NCBI GenBank assembly: GCA_012845835.1
Contig: JABAKD010000001.1
Span: 10,669,718 to 10,733,717 of the forward strand
Source of the DNA: Undaria pinnatifida
Taxonomy: Eukaryota > Sar > Phaeophyceae > Laminariales > Alariaceae
Length of the DNA stretch: 64,000 bases
Direction: 5' to 3'
The stretch's first letter is position 1. Each line of letters starts with the position of its first letter. The notes under the pieces were generated by a model. That model had not been told where the DNA came from, searched no databases, and worked only from the letters and a program-made list of their open reading frames with translations. The position numbers and the translations under genes were made by a program. Below are positions 53,201 through 63,480 of the stretch, in pieces.

Positions 53201-56200
53201 TACTATAGACGCGTGCTACGCTAGAGGTGCACCACTTTTTTGCTGGGGTCCCCCACTTTCGAAGCTCGAGACATGCCCTTCTTAATCCAAAAACTGTTTC
53301 GAGAAAAATAAAAAATAAAACTTCCTTATCCCGGATGAAAAATCCCGCTGCCTAGGTATACAACGAGAATCATTACGCGAAAAAAAAAATGGTCTATTTC
53401 CAACGATTTCTGGTTAAGGAGCCCCGTCGTTCAAAAACCATTTCAGACGAAAAAGTGCTACATCTATGGTAGAAGGCGTCTATCGTAGCCTCGAACGGCC
53501 CGGTGGATACTACCGTATCATTTCTAGCTATGCAGCACGAGAACGATCGGAGACGCATACCTGCCCTGAGATCTCAACGCGTCCAAAGATAATCGTAATA
53601 CAATGTTTGGGCCGAAAGCAATCAGGCTGCCTGGGTTCTTTAACTGGGAAGCTTCCCGCACCCCTTGAGGGGCATATCAGCTCACCCCGGCGTAGCTCAC
53701 CGGTGAGCTACGCAATCTACGTGCAAGCTGAACATGTTCATCACGTCTTGAGCAATGAAAAGTAGCTCATCAGCACAAGCTGCAAGGCGTCGGCTGAACA
53801 GACGATAGCGCACGAAAGACGGTAGAGCTCGTTTCAAGGTGGCCAAACGTTCCACCTCCGCCGTCCAGCGTGTGGCGGCTAATATCTGCAGATAGATAGG
53901 AAAGGGGGGTATCCTCGAGCACCTCCGTAGATGGCGTCGCCGCCAATGCAAATGGCCGTGACAAGCTTCGGTATCCTGGTAGATGGAATACACATCTTCC
54001 CGCGCGCACCAAACAAATCCATCATGGCGATCCTTATCGCGGGAACAATGCTGTAGCACCTGCAGACGTTCAACTATATGAAGGCAACTCCACTCCCGCG
54101 AGAGGTGTAAAATTGGTCGTTAAACGAGAGCACGATACGTTCTACCGAATAACACCGCAAGCTGCTACGTCTTTTCCTCCTGTAAAATATCTTACCAGTC
54201 CGTCTCCGTACACGAAGTCGCCTCCGAGGTCGATGGCGGTGGCGTTGCCCGTGGTGGGATCGACGGTGAACAGAATCCCGGCGTATTTGTTGGACACGAT
54301 GAGCGTGCTGCCATCATCATTGGCCTGACAAGCCACAAGAAACAAACAATCACAGAACAACGGTAGGATTACATATATATGACGTCGCATATATATGACA
54401 TCGCATACTCACCTCGCCTGCTGTATTTGTAAGATGTATCTCTGTCTTAGAATTGGCGACCGCAGAGCCCCACATCGGCAAGGTAAAAATCATGGACGTG
54501 AAATCGCACATTTTGAGACAATGATAATTTGAAAAGGAAGCACTGGCAGATATGTTAAAAGTGAGGTAAACCACCTTACCAACCCATTACGTAGGGTGTT
54601 TCGTACGTACCGTCTGCATGATCGGCTCCCAACCTATGCCAAGCGAAGTATGACTAACGAGGTAACGTAATTGAGCGCGTGTACACCAAGCGTTCCTTTT
54701 AAAACACTGACGATTCGCATTTCTCCCTCTAGTGCTTAATGGCGGTCACCGTGCATGACCACATCAACTCGCCTGTTGTATTTGGCAATACGTATCTCTT
54801 TCTTATAATTAGCGATGTAAGAAAATAATGGTAACTACAAATATTCCAGCTTTCGATCCATGTACAATAACACACTATGAAGATTTAACACGTTATTTAC
54901 TACACCTAAGCACTAGGTTGTATACTGCATCTAACATAAAACCTTGTAGAATAGTAAACATTACCAGGCAGATGATATAAAGGGATGTCTTCTTGCTGCA
55001 ATCGTCAGGTTTGTCCCCTTTAAGGGTATATAGTTTCCGCGCACATATTGAAATATCCCGCCCCTCGCCCCCCTCCCCTCCTCCTCCCCCGATCCCTCTT
55101 GTTCGAAACTTCCCCACCCCTCCCCCCCCCCCCCCCCCCCTCCCTCGATCCCTCCCCCCCCCCCTTTTTTTTTCCGCCTAGTTTGTTCAAACGGCCCACT
55201 ATCCAAATCGGTCAAAGTAATAAACACCTCTGCGCAGTTGATATCACGTCAATATCTTTCTGACCATCCATGACGTAGTTTTCATTCTTTCCCCCCACCC
55301 CCCTCAACTCCCCCCCTCCAACGCCCCCTCTTTTCCCACCACCCGCACGATCGCCTAGACCTAGCACCACCGTATAACAAGCCCCTACAAATCTTTGATA
55401 TCGCAGCCTGAGTGTATTTGAATATTATATGTGACCTAAACCTCCTAAAAAACCTTCCCCCCCCCCCCCCCCTTCTTGCTCTCCCTCGCTCAAACGCCCC
55501 ACCTAATATCGAAATCCGCCAAATTAATAAACAATTCACGCACTGGATATCACCTCCTTATCTTCCTAGAGCCATCCATGCCGCTGCTTCCCCCCCCTCC
55601 CCCCCCCCCCGCCCCGAACGCCCCCTCCTTCCCAACCACCCGCACCATCGCCTAGACCTAGCACCACACGTACAACAAACCCCTACATCTATGCCACCTG
55701 AAGCCCTTCCCCTCCCCCCCCCCCCCCCCCACCCCCCACCCCCCCACCCCCCCACCCCATACCACCCCTACCCCCTCGAACACTCCGCCCTTTACTCTCT
55801 GGTTGTACTTACCCCAGAATATACATGATGAACTGATGCATTATTTCCAAAACCGTCACGTTTATCCCCTTAAAATATTGTATAGTTTCCACGCACAGAT
55901 TGAACTGCCCCACCCGCCCCATCCCCGCCCCAACCCCCCCCTATGATCAACTGGTGAATTTTGTTTGTGTTTGTTTTTTTTTTCCAAAACCGTCATCTTT
56001 ATCCCCTTAAAGGATTTATAGCTTCCACGCACAAATTGCCCGCCGGTCCGCCCCCCACCTCCCCCCCCTCCACCCACCCTCTCCCCCCCCCCCTCCAACC
56101 CCGCCCCCCTTTTGATCAAAACCAGCCCCCCACGTCCTTCAAAACTCCGCCCTCCCCTCACCGGTTATTCGACTTACAGGATTCACGAGATAAACTGATG

Positions 56201-59200
56201 CATTTCCTTCCACAGCTGTCAGATTTTGTCCCCCTCAAAAACGGGTTTTATAGTTTCCGCGCACAGACTGACTAACATCACCCTACTGACCCTGATAGCT
56301 ACACTGTAGTTGCAAGGGGAGTCGCTGACCTATATCCTTAATGAAGACACACAACCCGTGATACGCGCGAGCGGAGTATCACACACAGCTTGCAAAGATG
56401 AGTTTCGACAAAATATTCGATGTCACAACTGGAGTGTATTTTTATTTTTATAATATCATGCAATTTTCGGATTGCCAACAGGAAGGAGACGTTCTCTGCT
56501 GCGGCAGAGGTCACACTTTGTTTTGCGCATATTTCTTCCGAATTTCGGCACTCCACACTTAGCCCAGTGCTTCGAACGAAGGATCGACGTTGGACGGTAA
56601 TTTTTGTTTTTTTTTTCGTTTTTTTTTTTTTCGTTGTAATTAATTGTACCTTCTTAAGACACGTTTGTTTTATTCGTTCATCGGGTTGAACTTTTATTTT
56701 CAGGGGGTATTGATAGTGAGATCTTCAAGGGAACAATTTATTTTTTTTGTGTCCGAAACAAAATATCCCCTCGAGTGGCGTGGGAGTACAATGAGGCACC
56801 CCATTTAAGAGCCGCTCGGAAAAAGCCATGCATTGCCACACCGCGCGCTCCTGCCTTCGTGTGCCGCTTTCGTCGTCGATCTCGGACATCGCAGCTCAGT
56901 TTTGTGGGCAGGCGTCACTGGGCGTGACACGCCGATTTCGGATCGCTCCTAAACCGGGGAATCACCTTGTTGTGTTGTTTTGGATGCTGTTAAAACTGGG
57001 TACCGATGAATGCTACGATAGATGTAGTATGACAGCACTTTTCGCCTTACATGATGTCTGAAAAGGGGACTCACTTAGCCCAGAATTCGTCGGAATTTCA
57101 TATATATGTTTTTTGTTCACGAATGTTTTTTCGCCGTGCGCGCGTACGTCTCATCTAGGTCGCATATAGATCAAGGTATTTTTCATCGGAAAGTATGGCA
57201 CTGTTGTTTTGTTTTCTCCCCACAATCGTTTTTTTGGGTTAAGAAAAGGTTCATCTCCTCTTTTAGTGAAAGGATCCTGAAATCAACCAAAACAAGGTAC
57301 ACCCTCTATGTATGGTAGCATGCGTTTTCTAGCAATGGGTGGCACGATACAGGTAGCACTTTTTGTCCCAAGACTGTTTGCTGGATGACGCGGCTCCTTA
57401 ACCAACACTCGCCGCAAGTTTCTCCTTTTCTCTGGCAATATTGTTCCGTCGTACACTCGGGCCATGGGATAGTTCATCGGTGCCGACGACTTAACTTTCC
57501 CAAATTCAGTTTTTGGGAAATGGATCGCAAATCTCTTCAAGCAAGAAACACTTCGGAAAAAGAACGGCGCACACACTCTAACGCAGCGCGAGTCTCAACC
57601 CTGCGGCACAATATTAAACAACGGTATAATCCCGTCGCCCTGGTAGGTGGATGGGGGAAAATTCAAACTAATTCGTAGACTACGCGTGCGGCTTCATCCT
57701 GACAATCACCTCAATACCGTTGGCGTTGAACTGCCCTTCCACGTTGGGGAACTCCGAGCTCAGATGAATGACGTTCCCTGGATGGTCCGATCCGTCTGCC
57801 AATCCCCCGCCGACTGAGTTGAGCGATACCTGCGTATTGACGATGTGGGAAGAGTTGAAGAGCGTCGAGGTGCTCCTGCCTGGGAAAAACGTCTCCAACA
57901 AGCCCATTATTGTTTAGTCCTGATACGGTAGCTGTGTGTAGCGCTTTGGAAGCAAAAAACAAACTGGCGTACGGGGGCTTCTTAACCGAGGGCAAAAAAC
58001 AATAGTCCATATCGATCGCCGGAAAACATTTTGTTTAGGTATACATGCTGCATCCAATAGCTCTCCATTGGATCGTTGATCAGCCTGAACTCTCATTTTG
58101 TATTCCAGTTGGGTTTGGGGTGGGGTATGGAATGCGCCTCAAGCAAGGGCCCAAGAAAAATGATAGATGGTACACCCGCCCCTACCATATAACATGCCGC
58201 GTGCTACGATAGAGAGGTAGTGGGAGTTTTGGTCTCAAACGTGTTTTTGAAATGACGGGGCTCCTTAACCCAAATTCGTCGGAAATAGGCCGTTTTGTTG
58301 TGAGTTAATGATTTTCGTTGCGTACCCAGGCGACATGGAAGCTTTCATCCGGTAGCAGTTATGTTTTTCTCCAAATCAGTTTTTGGGACAGAGGTCTTAA
58401 GCTCCCGAAATTGAAGGGAAAAACCTCCGAGGAAAGCCGGTGAACCTCTACATCGTAGCACCCATCGTATGCTCGGAGCAGGGCAATAATAGTTGGGGTA
58501 TTGCCTGCGTTGTCCCTCTTGATTTGTTCCCATCCGCGAAGGGTGAGAACGGTGTGCAGAATGTGCCTTGTGTGTGTGCACAGGGTAAACAACGTGTTTG
58601 CACACAGCTTAATATATACACCTCGTATGTACGCAGAGGACGTCGTGACGCGTCGGTGCTTTGAGCGTAAAGGTGGTGTGCACGCCGACACACAGGGCAC
58701 GGCAGGGGGGGGTACCCCCTTTTTTCCGCCTGCGGAGCTTTGAGGCGGTCGAGCCAGTCGCACGGATGACTATGCACCCCACCCTGACAACACAGCACGT
58801 TCGGTGACTTCGTTTTGGGCAGCGTCAGCTAGCCATCCCTTCTAGCATTATTATCGAGAACGTTCTAAACAGCGCGGTGCGTTTTTTTTTTTTTTTTTGC
58901 TTTTGGGGCCTTTATTTGCAGTGGCTTATTGGGGTCACTTTCGCGCGAGTGATCCCCCCCATTTTCATTCCATGGTTTTTCACCGCACGCACGAGTGACT
59001 CTGTACCCTACGGACAGAATGCTTTAGGTTAAATATTTCTGAGGCGCAGCATAGCTCACCGTTCCAAGGAGAATACTTATCGCGAATTGTAGGTCACTCG
59101 CGAGGGACGCCGAGTCACCGCAAAACAAGGCTCCAAAAGTGACCCCCCTACCGTAGCCTGGATCCCTCGTCATTCGGAAACCGTTTCCAGACGAAAATCG

Positions 59201-62084
59201 GTGCCTCCTCAAGTGCGAAACTGTGACAACTCAGCACGAGTATATATACTTGTCGTAGGACTATTGAGGGGCTAATAAAGGCTTATTATTTGACTATGAA
59301 AAGGCTATTAAAGGACTGTTGTAGGACTATCCAAGGACTATTTTAAAGGAAAATCAAAGGAATATATTTATATCTATATAATATCGCATAGAAATGTCGG
59401 TCGGGTTCCGCGAAATAACGCCTTCGAGTTTTATGTGTCGGGCGAGGTATATCGAGCTGCTCATCATTATTGCAGCTCTTTAACTGCGGCTGCGCACCCG
59501 TACGTACCGGACGCCCTGGTGGCGTATCAGGTTGTCACCTTGAGCCTGGTATCTAGGTCGGTTTCGTGAGGTCGAGTCCCGCCGAGTCCATACCCGCGCG
59601 TATAAATTCGTAGGGACTTTTTCTTGTGCACCAGTTGACTTCGGGTGAATAGTGAGAGCGTGGGTGGGCAACACTCGAATAAATATCGACGAGTGCAGTG
59701 GGATTGCTGAACCCTATATGCGCGACAATAATTGAATGCAAGAACACCGGGGTGGAGAAGGGGACGACACCCGTTGACCACGGCTTTGTCTAGACGCCGG
59801 AAAGTATAAGTGTGTGTGGGTAAAATAAAAATGGCGTGTGTTGAGTCCTTTACCAATCAGCCGCCACAAGCAACGGCGGGGCTGCAACCTACATTTCATT
59901 TCCAAAACTCTTTCACATTTAAGGCAGCCCGAGACGCCTGCCCGCAACACGATATGGCGGTACCACTTCCGCCTTTTTTATTTTCCGAACCTAACATCGG
60001 TGGAACGACATTTTGGTGTTACTCAAGTTTGTTTTGTTCTCCACGCGCCTAGGGCATGAGATTTAGCATCAGCTTGCGAGCTCATTGTTCTCCAAGCCAG
60101 TGTTTTGGTGGGCGTGTAGAGCTCCTCGTCATGTCAAGAACCTTGCACACGGAACAAAACGGGCGCGCCTCTCTGCTTCCCAGTATTTGTCCCTACGTCC
60201 GAGACAAACGAAATCACATCCCGGTGGGCAAACAACAAAATCGAAATACACAGCTATGTGTTGCAGTTCTCGTCTGGCCTAAACTAGTTCGGTCAAAACG
60301 ATTCACAGCCGTGGTCCCCCTAATAGCACGGGCCTCCAACTTGGGAGATTCCGGCCTTAGAGCAGAAGCCGGCACTGTTGGGCACATTGCCGGTGGTGGT
60401 TCTAGAACATCAGGTTCTAGTCGCGCCAAGCGAGTTAAACGGCGCAACGCCGGCATTGCGCAATCCGGCATTCCGGGCTTAAATCAGAACCGTGCTAAGA
60501 TAGAGGTGGCGCTCCTTGGCGGGACGATTGTCACCAGATGGCGGGGCCCCTTAATCCAAAATCGTCGGAAAAATCCGTTCTTCTGTTTGCAAAAAAAATA
60601 AACGTTGAAATTCCCGGGCGCCATGGGACTTGTTTATCGGGTTTACGGCACTTTAGCTTTTCCCCAATTCAGTATTTGGAATAGGATAGGTATTGCATTA
60701 TATAGAGATAGAGAACTACACCCTCGAGTGACGTTCTCTAGGAAAATGATGGTGCATCTCTATCGTACATAGCACGCGTCTATTGTTCATTCAGCACTAC
60801 TATGGCGGGCCCCCCACCACCGTACTCCCGTCGTAGCTCGCGGCCACAAGCCTAACCGCAGAGGTTGCGCGCCTATACTTTTGGCCGACGCTCCGCGCTT
60901 GAGGAGGTGACGCATGCTACCATAGAGGTAGCAGTTTTCGTCTGTTTTTTTTCTTTTGAATGACTTAAGACACTCCTTAACCCAAAATCGTCGGAAAAAA
61001 CGCCCCCTTAGTTTTTGCGTGATTCTCTCGCTGTGTACCTAGGCCAAGGGATTTTTTCATCCGGTGTAGCAGCTTTATTTCTCTTCAAATCAGTTATGGG
61101 AGAGGTCGTGAGCTCCAAAATGGGGAAACCTCGCAGAAAAAAACAATGGTTGGTGCATCTCTATCGTGGCACGCGTCAGGGGTCGAGACCTCGCGCAAAA
61201 CTCCTGCCTTCTGACAAACAACAGAGAGATGCACGCCCCACCCCGACGACCAGGTCAGCATTCTCTGCATACATCACCCCATCGTATCAAATGTTGACGG
61301 TGTCTTGACGCTTAATTGTATCCCCACGATATATCGAGGTGTTTTGTGTTTTCAACGTAAGCTACCACACGGCAGAGGTGAACGTTAACGTTAAACGTTC
61401 TGACGGTCCTCCTTTGAGGACTTCCATATACACCAGTCATTAAAAAAACATATTTGGGGCTTTGGGGCACGGCAAAGGGGGCTGCGGGTTTGGGGCGCCG
61501 GGCGTTTCTCTGACCGGGGTGTGAGTGCGCGTGTGCGCTTTTGGATTCGCGCACAGAAATGTTTTGGTCGGGTTGCGCTGCGCGAACGAATGGCCTCGAA
61601 GTCGTGCTTCAGTATCGTGTGATGTTGATGCTGAACTCTCCACATGTTAGGAGCTTCTCAAAAAAAGTTCTTAGAATCTGCTTTTTGCACCCGCCAACGT
61701 GGGCTGGTTCCCAAAACAAATTTCTAACAAGAACGGTAACTATCTTCCCACGGTTGTTGGCTTGAGGGTAACCCCGCCGTCCAGGGAAACATTGTCGGCG
61801 TTACAAAGGTTCTACCGCGCTATCGTATCTCGAGCGTCAGTCCTCAGTCGAGGGGTTGCGACAGTCGGGGTTGTTTTAGATCGTCGTCGTAGAGTGCTTT
61901 CTCTAGAACCGTAGCTCTCGTCTCGCGTCTCTGGTGCTCACCGAGTAAAGCCTAGCTTGGCGGGAGTCCGTGAAGTACGCGGAGGTGTCGGTGATGATGA
62001 CGTCGTTCACGAAGGAGCTTTCGCCTTCCCCGGCAAAGGCGTAGTCGGCGACGAGACCGAACCTATCGTTGTAGATTCGAGCAC
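47037..62084 (-). CDS. SMP-30/gluconolactonase-like beta-propeller protein, gene 2 (3' part; 5' exons outside window)
   Basis: Joined exons seen: 62084-61942 (C), 57829-57710 (D), 54324-54196 (E), 50581-50513 (G) and 47252-47037 (F), about 224 residues. Phases match gene 1, and lengths of D and F are identical. It keeps more of the family consensus than gene 1: SSFVNDVIITDTSAYFTDS, NANGIE-ANDDGSTLIVSN, LFTVDPTTGNATAIDLGGD, YGDGL, TLWAIENG, VTLSADLSCG, FNNPTTAARKG and YVVNAKFG. Exons A and B are not in the window: 62085-64000 shows only two dead exon C copies, so they must lie further right. The exons show no frame lesion, so the gene is probably functional. Role as for gene 1: a propeller enzyme or binding protein, substrate unknown; secretion cannot be checked here. 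Confidence 0.8.
47731..47990 (+). repeat. MITE family 2 copy, right end truncated
   Basis: Left end ACCAAGGCTACGGCGCGGGG; CAACTCGCGCGAGTGACTGA near 47933. Confidence 0.55.
48035..48580 (-). repeat. MITE family 3 copy interrupted by a SINE
   Basis: Left part 48035-48222 (GTGAGTCCCCCCAACGTTTC, GATCCCGGTCGTATCCCC, CGTCCTCGTGTCGAGAAGCC) and right part 48514-48580 (AGCCATGAAACGTGCCTGC, AAAATCGCTGGTTTTGGGG, GGACTATCGTAGAATCAG) together match the uninterrupted copy at 39086-39350. Confidence 0.7.
48223..48513 (-). mobile_element. tRNA-derived SINE with A tail and target-site duplication
   Basis: On the minus strand it starts GGCTGCCGGTCGCCCCGGTG, has an RNA polymerase III B box AGTTCGAATCC (48452-48442) and ends in GCGAAAAAAAAATG. 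AGCCAT occurs on both sides (48217-48222 and 48514-48519), the probable target-site duplication. Homologous copies: 11770-12036 and 59500-59830. Confidence 0.75.
48958..49249 (-). repeat. MITE family 1 copy
   Basis: Left end CGCCACGGTAGCGAGATGTA, block GACGGGGCTCGTTAATCC, right end TGTTCTATCGTAGCACGCGTC. Confidence 0.65.
49608..49850 (+). repeat. MITE family 1 copy, right end truncated
   Basis: Left end ACGCGTGGTACGATAGAGTT, inner CATGGCCTTTAGGTACACGA, GGGTTAAGGAGCGCCCCGTC. Confidence 0.7.
50513..50581 (-). CDS. Gene 2 exon G (23 aa)
   Basis: A 69-nt exon with acceptor GACGCGTGCAG before GTGCTG and donor AAGCAG/GTGATA; phase 0 at both ends. Encodes VLRQNTLWAIENGSDGG and PQQIKQ. It joins exon E as YGDGL-VLRQNTLWAIENG and exon F as IKQ-VTLSADLSCG, exactly the order expected for this propeller family (LY-V-N, then I-V-LS-DL). 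No equivalent was found in gene 1. Confidence 0.8.
51655..51950. repeat. MITE family 2 derived repeat
   Basis: Two GAGGTTACTCGCGCGAGTTG units in a row, a C run, and the right end GGTACCCGCCTTGTTACCGC. The doubled palindromic unit is unusual for the family. Confidence 0.45.
52200..52468 (-). repeat. MITE family 1 copy
   Basis: Left end GGTGATACGATAGAGGTAGC, block GGGGGCTCTTTGACCAAAAA, right end CACCTCTATCGTAGCACGCG. Confidence 0.8.
52508..52785 (+). repeat. MITE family 3 copy
   Basis: Left end TTCTTCGACAGAGCCCCCCG with CCAAAACCAGTGATTTCC; right end CCGTTAAAGAAGTTGGGGGG and GCTACCGTAGAA. Internal GTTTGTAAAGGACTATCGAA is shared with 11259-11505. Confidence 0.7.
53209..53480 (+). repeat. MITE family 1 copy
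   Basis: Left end ACGCGTGCTACGCTAGAGGT, block TGGTTAAGGAGCCCCGTCG, right end ACATCTATGGTAGAAGGCGTC. Confidence 0.8.
53915..54055 (-). pseudogene. Decayed copy of exon E of gene 2 (E2')
   Basis: Minus-strand reading contains KLVTAICIGGDAIYGG, matching GNATAIDLGGDFVYGD of exon E, and IRIAMMDLF for TLIVSNKYAGILF. Stops and frameshifts are present and the acceptor is lost. Confidence 0.6.
54196..54324 (-). CDS. Gene 2 exon E (43 aa)
   Basis: Acceptor GGCTTGTCAG before GCCAAT, donor CTG/GTAAGA; phase 0 at both ends. Encodes ANDDGSTLIVSNKYAGILF, TVDPTTGNATAIDLGGD and YGDGL. One codon shorter than its gene 1 counterpart. Confidence 0.92.
54990..56460 (-). repeat. Dispersed repeat R1, copy 4, with C-rich tandem array
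   Basis: The inverted R1 head lies at 56105-56460 (TTTTGATCAAAACCAGCCCC, GTTTCCGCGCACAGACTGAC, AGGGGAGTCGCTGACC, GAGTATCACACACAGCTTGC). Units with TTTATCCCCTTAAA and TAGTTTCCACGCACA follow at 54997, 55850 and 55985. Between them a unit of about 305 bp is duplicated in tandem (55187 and 55492 onward; CATCGCCTAGACCTAGCACC occurs in both). Confidence 0.7.
57009..57323 (-). repeat. MITE family 1 copy
   Basis: Left end AATGCTACGATAGATGTAG, inner TAGCCCAGAATTCGTCGGAA, right end CCTCTATGTATGGTAGCATGC. Confidence 0.65.
57338..57594 (-). repeat. MITE family 1 copy
   Basis: Left end GGTGGCACGATACAGGTAGC, block GCGGCTCCTTAACCAACACT, right end CACTCTAACGCAGCGCGAGTC. It lies 14 bases from the previous copy. 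Confidence 0.65.
57710..57829 (-). CDS. Gene 2 exon D (40 aa)
   Basis: Acceptor CAATACGCAG before GTATCG, donor GAG/GTGATT; phase 0 at both ends. Encodes VSLNSVGGGLADGSDHPG, HLSSEFPNVEGQF and NANGIE. Confidence 0.9.
58198..58465 (-). repeat. MITE family 1 copy
   Basis: Left end CGTGCTACGATAGAGAGGTA, block GACGGGGCTCCTTAACCCAA, right end ACCTCTACATCGTAGCACCC. Confidence 0.8.
58700..59164. repeat. MITE family 2 copy, enlarged
   Basis: Left end CACGGCAGGGGGGGGTACCC, several CACTCGCGCGAGTGA-like palindromes, right end GACCCCCCTACCGTAGCCTGG. Confidence 0.55.
59500..59830 (+). mobile_element. tRNA-derived SINE copy
   Basis: Carries a polymerase III-like A box TGGCGTATCAGG (59520-59531) and B box AGGTCGAGTCC (59569-59579), about 38 bases apart as in a tRNA. 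The body is colinear with the copies at 11770 and 48223, and it ends GGTAAAATAAAAATGG. Confidence 0.75.
60490..60780 (-). repeat. MITE family 1 copy
   Basis: Left end CCGTGCTAAGATAGAGGTGG, block CCTTAATCCAAAATCGTCGG, right end CATCTCTATCGTACATAGCA then CGCGTC. Confidence 0.75.
60909..61177 (-). repeat. MITE family 1 copy
   Basis: Left end ACGCATGCTACCATAGAGGT, block CACTCCTTAACCCAAAATCG, right end CATCTCTATCGTGGCACGCG. Confidence 0.8.
61450..61690. repeat. Dispersed repeat related to 5540-5915
   Basis: TTTTGGTCGGGTTGCGCTGC, CGAACGAATGGCCTCGAAG and AAGTTCTTAGAATCTGC match the left-hand copy in reverse orientation. Confidence 0.4.
61942..62084 (-). CDS. Gene 2 exon C (47 aa)
   Basis: Acceptor ACTTCAG before GTGCTC, entered in phase 1 with Gly as the split codon as in gene 1; donor TCG/GTGAGC. 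Encodes ARIYNDRFGLVADYAFAGEG, SSFVNDVIITDTSAYFTDS and ARLYS. Confidence 0.92.
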
Positions 62085-62195
62085 CTGAAGTGACCCAAAT
62101 AGAGGGCGAGATGAGGCAAATGCTTCTTCTGCAAGGAGTTCGTCGGTCGGCAGATAACGCGTTGTACGATATGTGGGTGCAGCATTTCTTTGAAG

Positions 62196-62470
62196 ACGCG
62201 TGCTAGGATGGATGGAGATAGCACAATTTTTATTTTAAATGTTTTCTGAACGACGAGGCTCCATATTTCAAACTCTTTGTGGAAATTCCATGTATTTTAT
62301 GTATTTTTTTCGGCGATATTTTCCGCCGCATACCTAGGTTCGTAGGGGTTTGTTCGTCTAACCTGAGTGTACGTAGCATTGTTTTTTTTTGACGTAGTAT
62401 ACTTGTAGAGCTCCTTAACTCGCCACCCTCCGAAGGCGAAAAACTGTTGATTTAAGCTCTACCGTAAGGG
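62196..62470 (-). repeat. MITE family 1 copy, right end decayed
   Basis: Left end ACGCGTGCTAGGATGGATGG; GACGAGGCTCCATATTTCAA and GCCGCATACCTAGGTTCG inside. Confidence 0.55.
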
Positions 62471-62553
62471 TGCGCCATGTGTGTGAGCGCTCAGAGGCTC
62501 CTGATCGTCCACACACCACCGAACACCCCTTTAGGAAATAGAGAAAGAAAATG

Positions 62554-62803
62554 ACGCGCGCTACGATAGAGGTAGCACTTTTTAGCGTTTTTTTTCTGAA
62601 TGACGGGGGCTTCTTAACCCAAAACCGTCGGAAATTGACTTTTTTTTTCGCATGGTTCTCGTTGTGTACTAAAGACACGGGATTTTTATTCTTGTAGCGG
62701 TTGTATGTTCTCTCCAAACCCGTTTTTGGGAGAGATGTGAAGATCTCAAGTCTAAGTTGAGAAACCTCGGGAAAAAAGTGGTGCACATCTATCGTAGCAC
62801 TCA
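62554..62803 (-). repeat. MITE family 1 copy
   Basis: Left end ACGCGCGCTACGATAGAGGT, block GGGGCTTCTTAACCCAAAAC, right end CACATCTATCGTAGCACTCAC. This is a good reference copy for the family. Confidence 0.85.
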
Positions 62804-63049
62804 CTCGCCAAATGTGCTCCCCGATGAACGATCCCATGGCCGAGACATACAAACGAAACGAATGTAAGAAAAAAGAATGAAATCTATCTCAAGAACTCGG
62901 TCATTCAGAACGCGTTTTAGCCGAAAAGTGCCCCCCCCCGCCCCTCCTCCCCACGATTCTATCGTAGCACTCGTCCTTAATACTTGTACACGCATGCCAG
63001 TATGTAATTTCGCGAAGGACTCCCCCAACAGTTTTTCGGAACTATCGTT

Positions 63050-63116
63050 TACCCGCGGCGAAGACGCGCTCGGCGCAACGAGACCAAACGGATCATTATG
63101 GGTTTTCGAGCACCCG
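63050..63116 (-). pseudogene. Decayed copy of exon C (C'')
   Basis: Minus-strand frames read NDPFGLVAPSA and GARKPIMI against GARIYNDRFGLVADYAF of exon C; a frameshift lies between them. Confidence 0.6.
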
Positions 63117-63375
63117 GCATGGGATGGCAATCTCCTGGAGGGGGGGGGGGGGGGGGATGTGTCGACCCAACAACCTCGCAGCAACGAAACATCGGATTGA
63201 GATAGAAATAGCCCAACATATGATCAGAAAGAGAACCGCAGGGTGCGGCATGGCATAGGTGCGTTCGTTCGACGCAATTGACAGTCTTGATCTGCACGGT
63301 TCCACTTCGGAGTCCGAACCGCTTTATCAGAGACGGAACTCAAAAATAAAGTACGGTAAAATCTGACGCAATGTC

Positions 63376-63480
63376 GTCGGGATAGCCTCTTTGGAATTAG
63401 CGTGTGCGCTTACTGCCCCCCGGCGAATGTGAATTCGCGGCGACGAGGCCAAACTGATCGATGTGGATTGGAGCACCCGA
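63376..63480 (-). pseudogene. Decayed copy of exon C (C''')
   Basis: Minus-strand reading starts GAPIHIDQFGLVAANSHSPG against GARIYNDRFGLVADYAFAGE, then hits a stop; further on the DNA still resembles the FVNDVI part. Confidence 0.7.

Larger units (their letters stand above)
50582..54195. other. Intron between exons E and G of gene 2
   Basis: Holds a decayed exon E copy (53915-54055), MITEs of all three families and C-run tracts near 51711-51740. No extra exon seen. Confidence 0.65.
54325..57709. other. Intron between exons D and E of gene 2
   Basis: Dominated by an inverted R1 repeat with C-rich tandem units (54990-56460) and two family 1 MITEs. No further exon seen. Confidence 0.65.
57830..61941. 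other. Intron between exons C and D of gene 2
   Basis: Holds three family 1 MITEs, a large family 2 stretch, a SINE and short AGGACTATT-like repeats (59255-59345). No further exon seen. Confidence 0.65.

Noticed and set aside
59480-59674. Possible tRNA gene at the polymerase III boxes
   Set aside because: The boxes belong to a SINE head; the arms do not fold into a convincing tRNA by eye, and the body repeats elsewhere.
60056-60601. 181-codon + strand ORF in the gene 2 intron
   Set aside because: Its end lies inside a family 1 MITE and no motif is visible.
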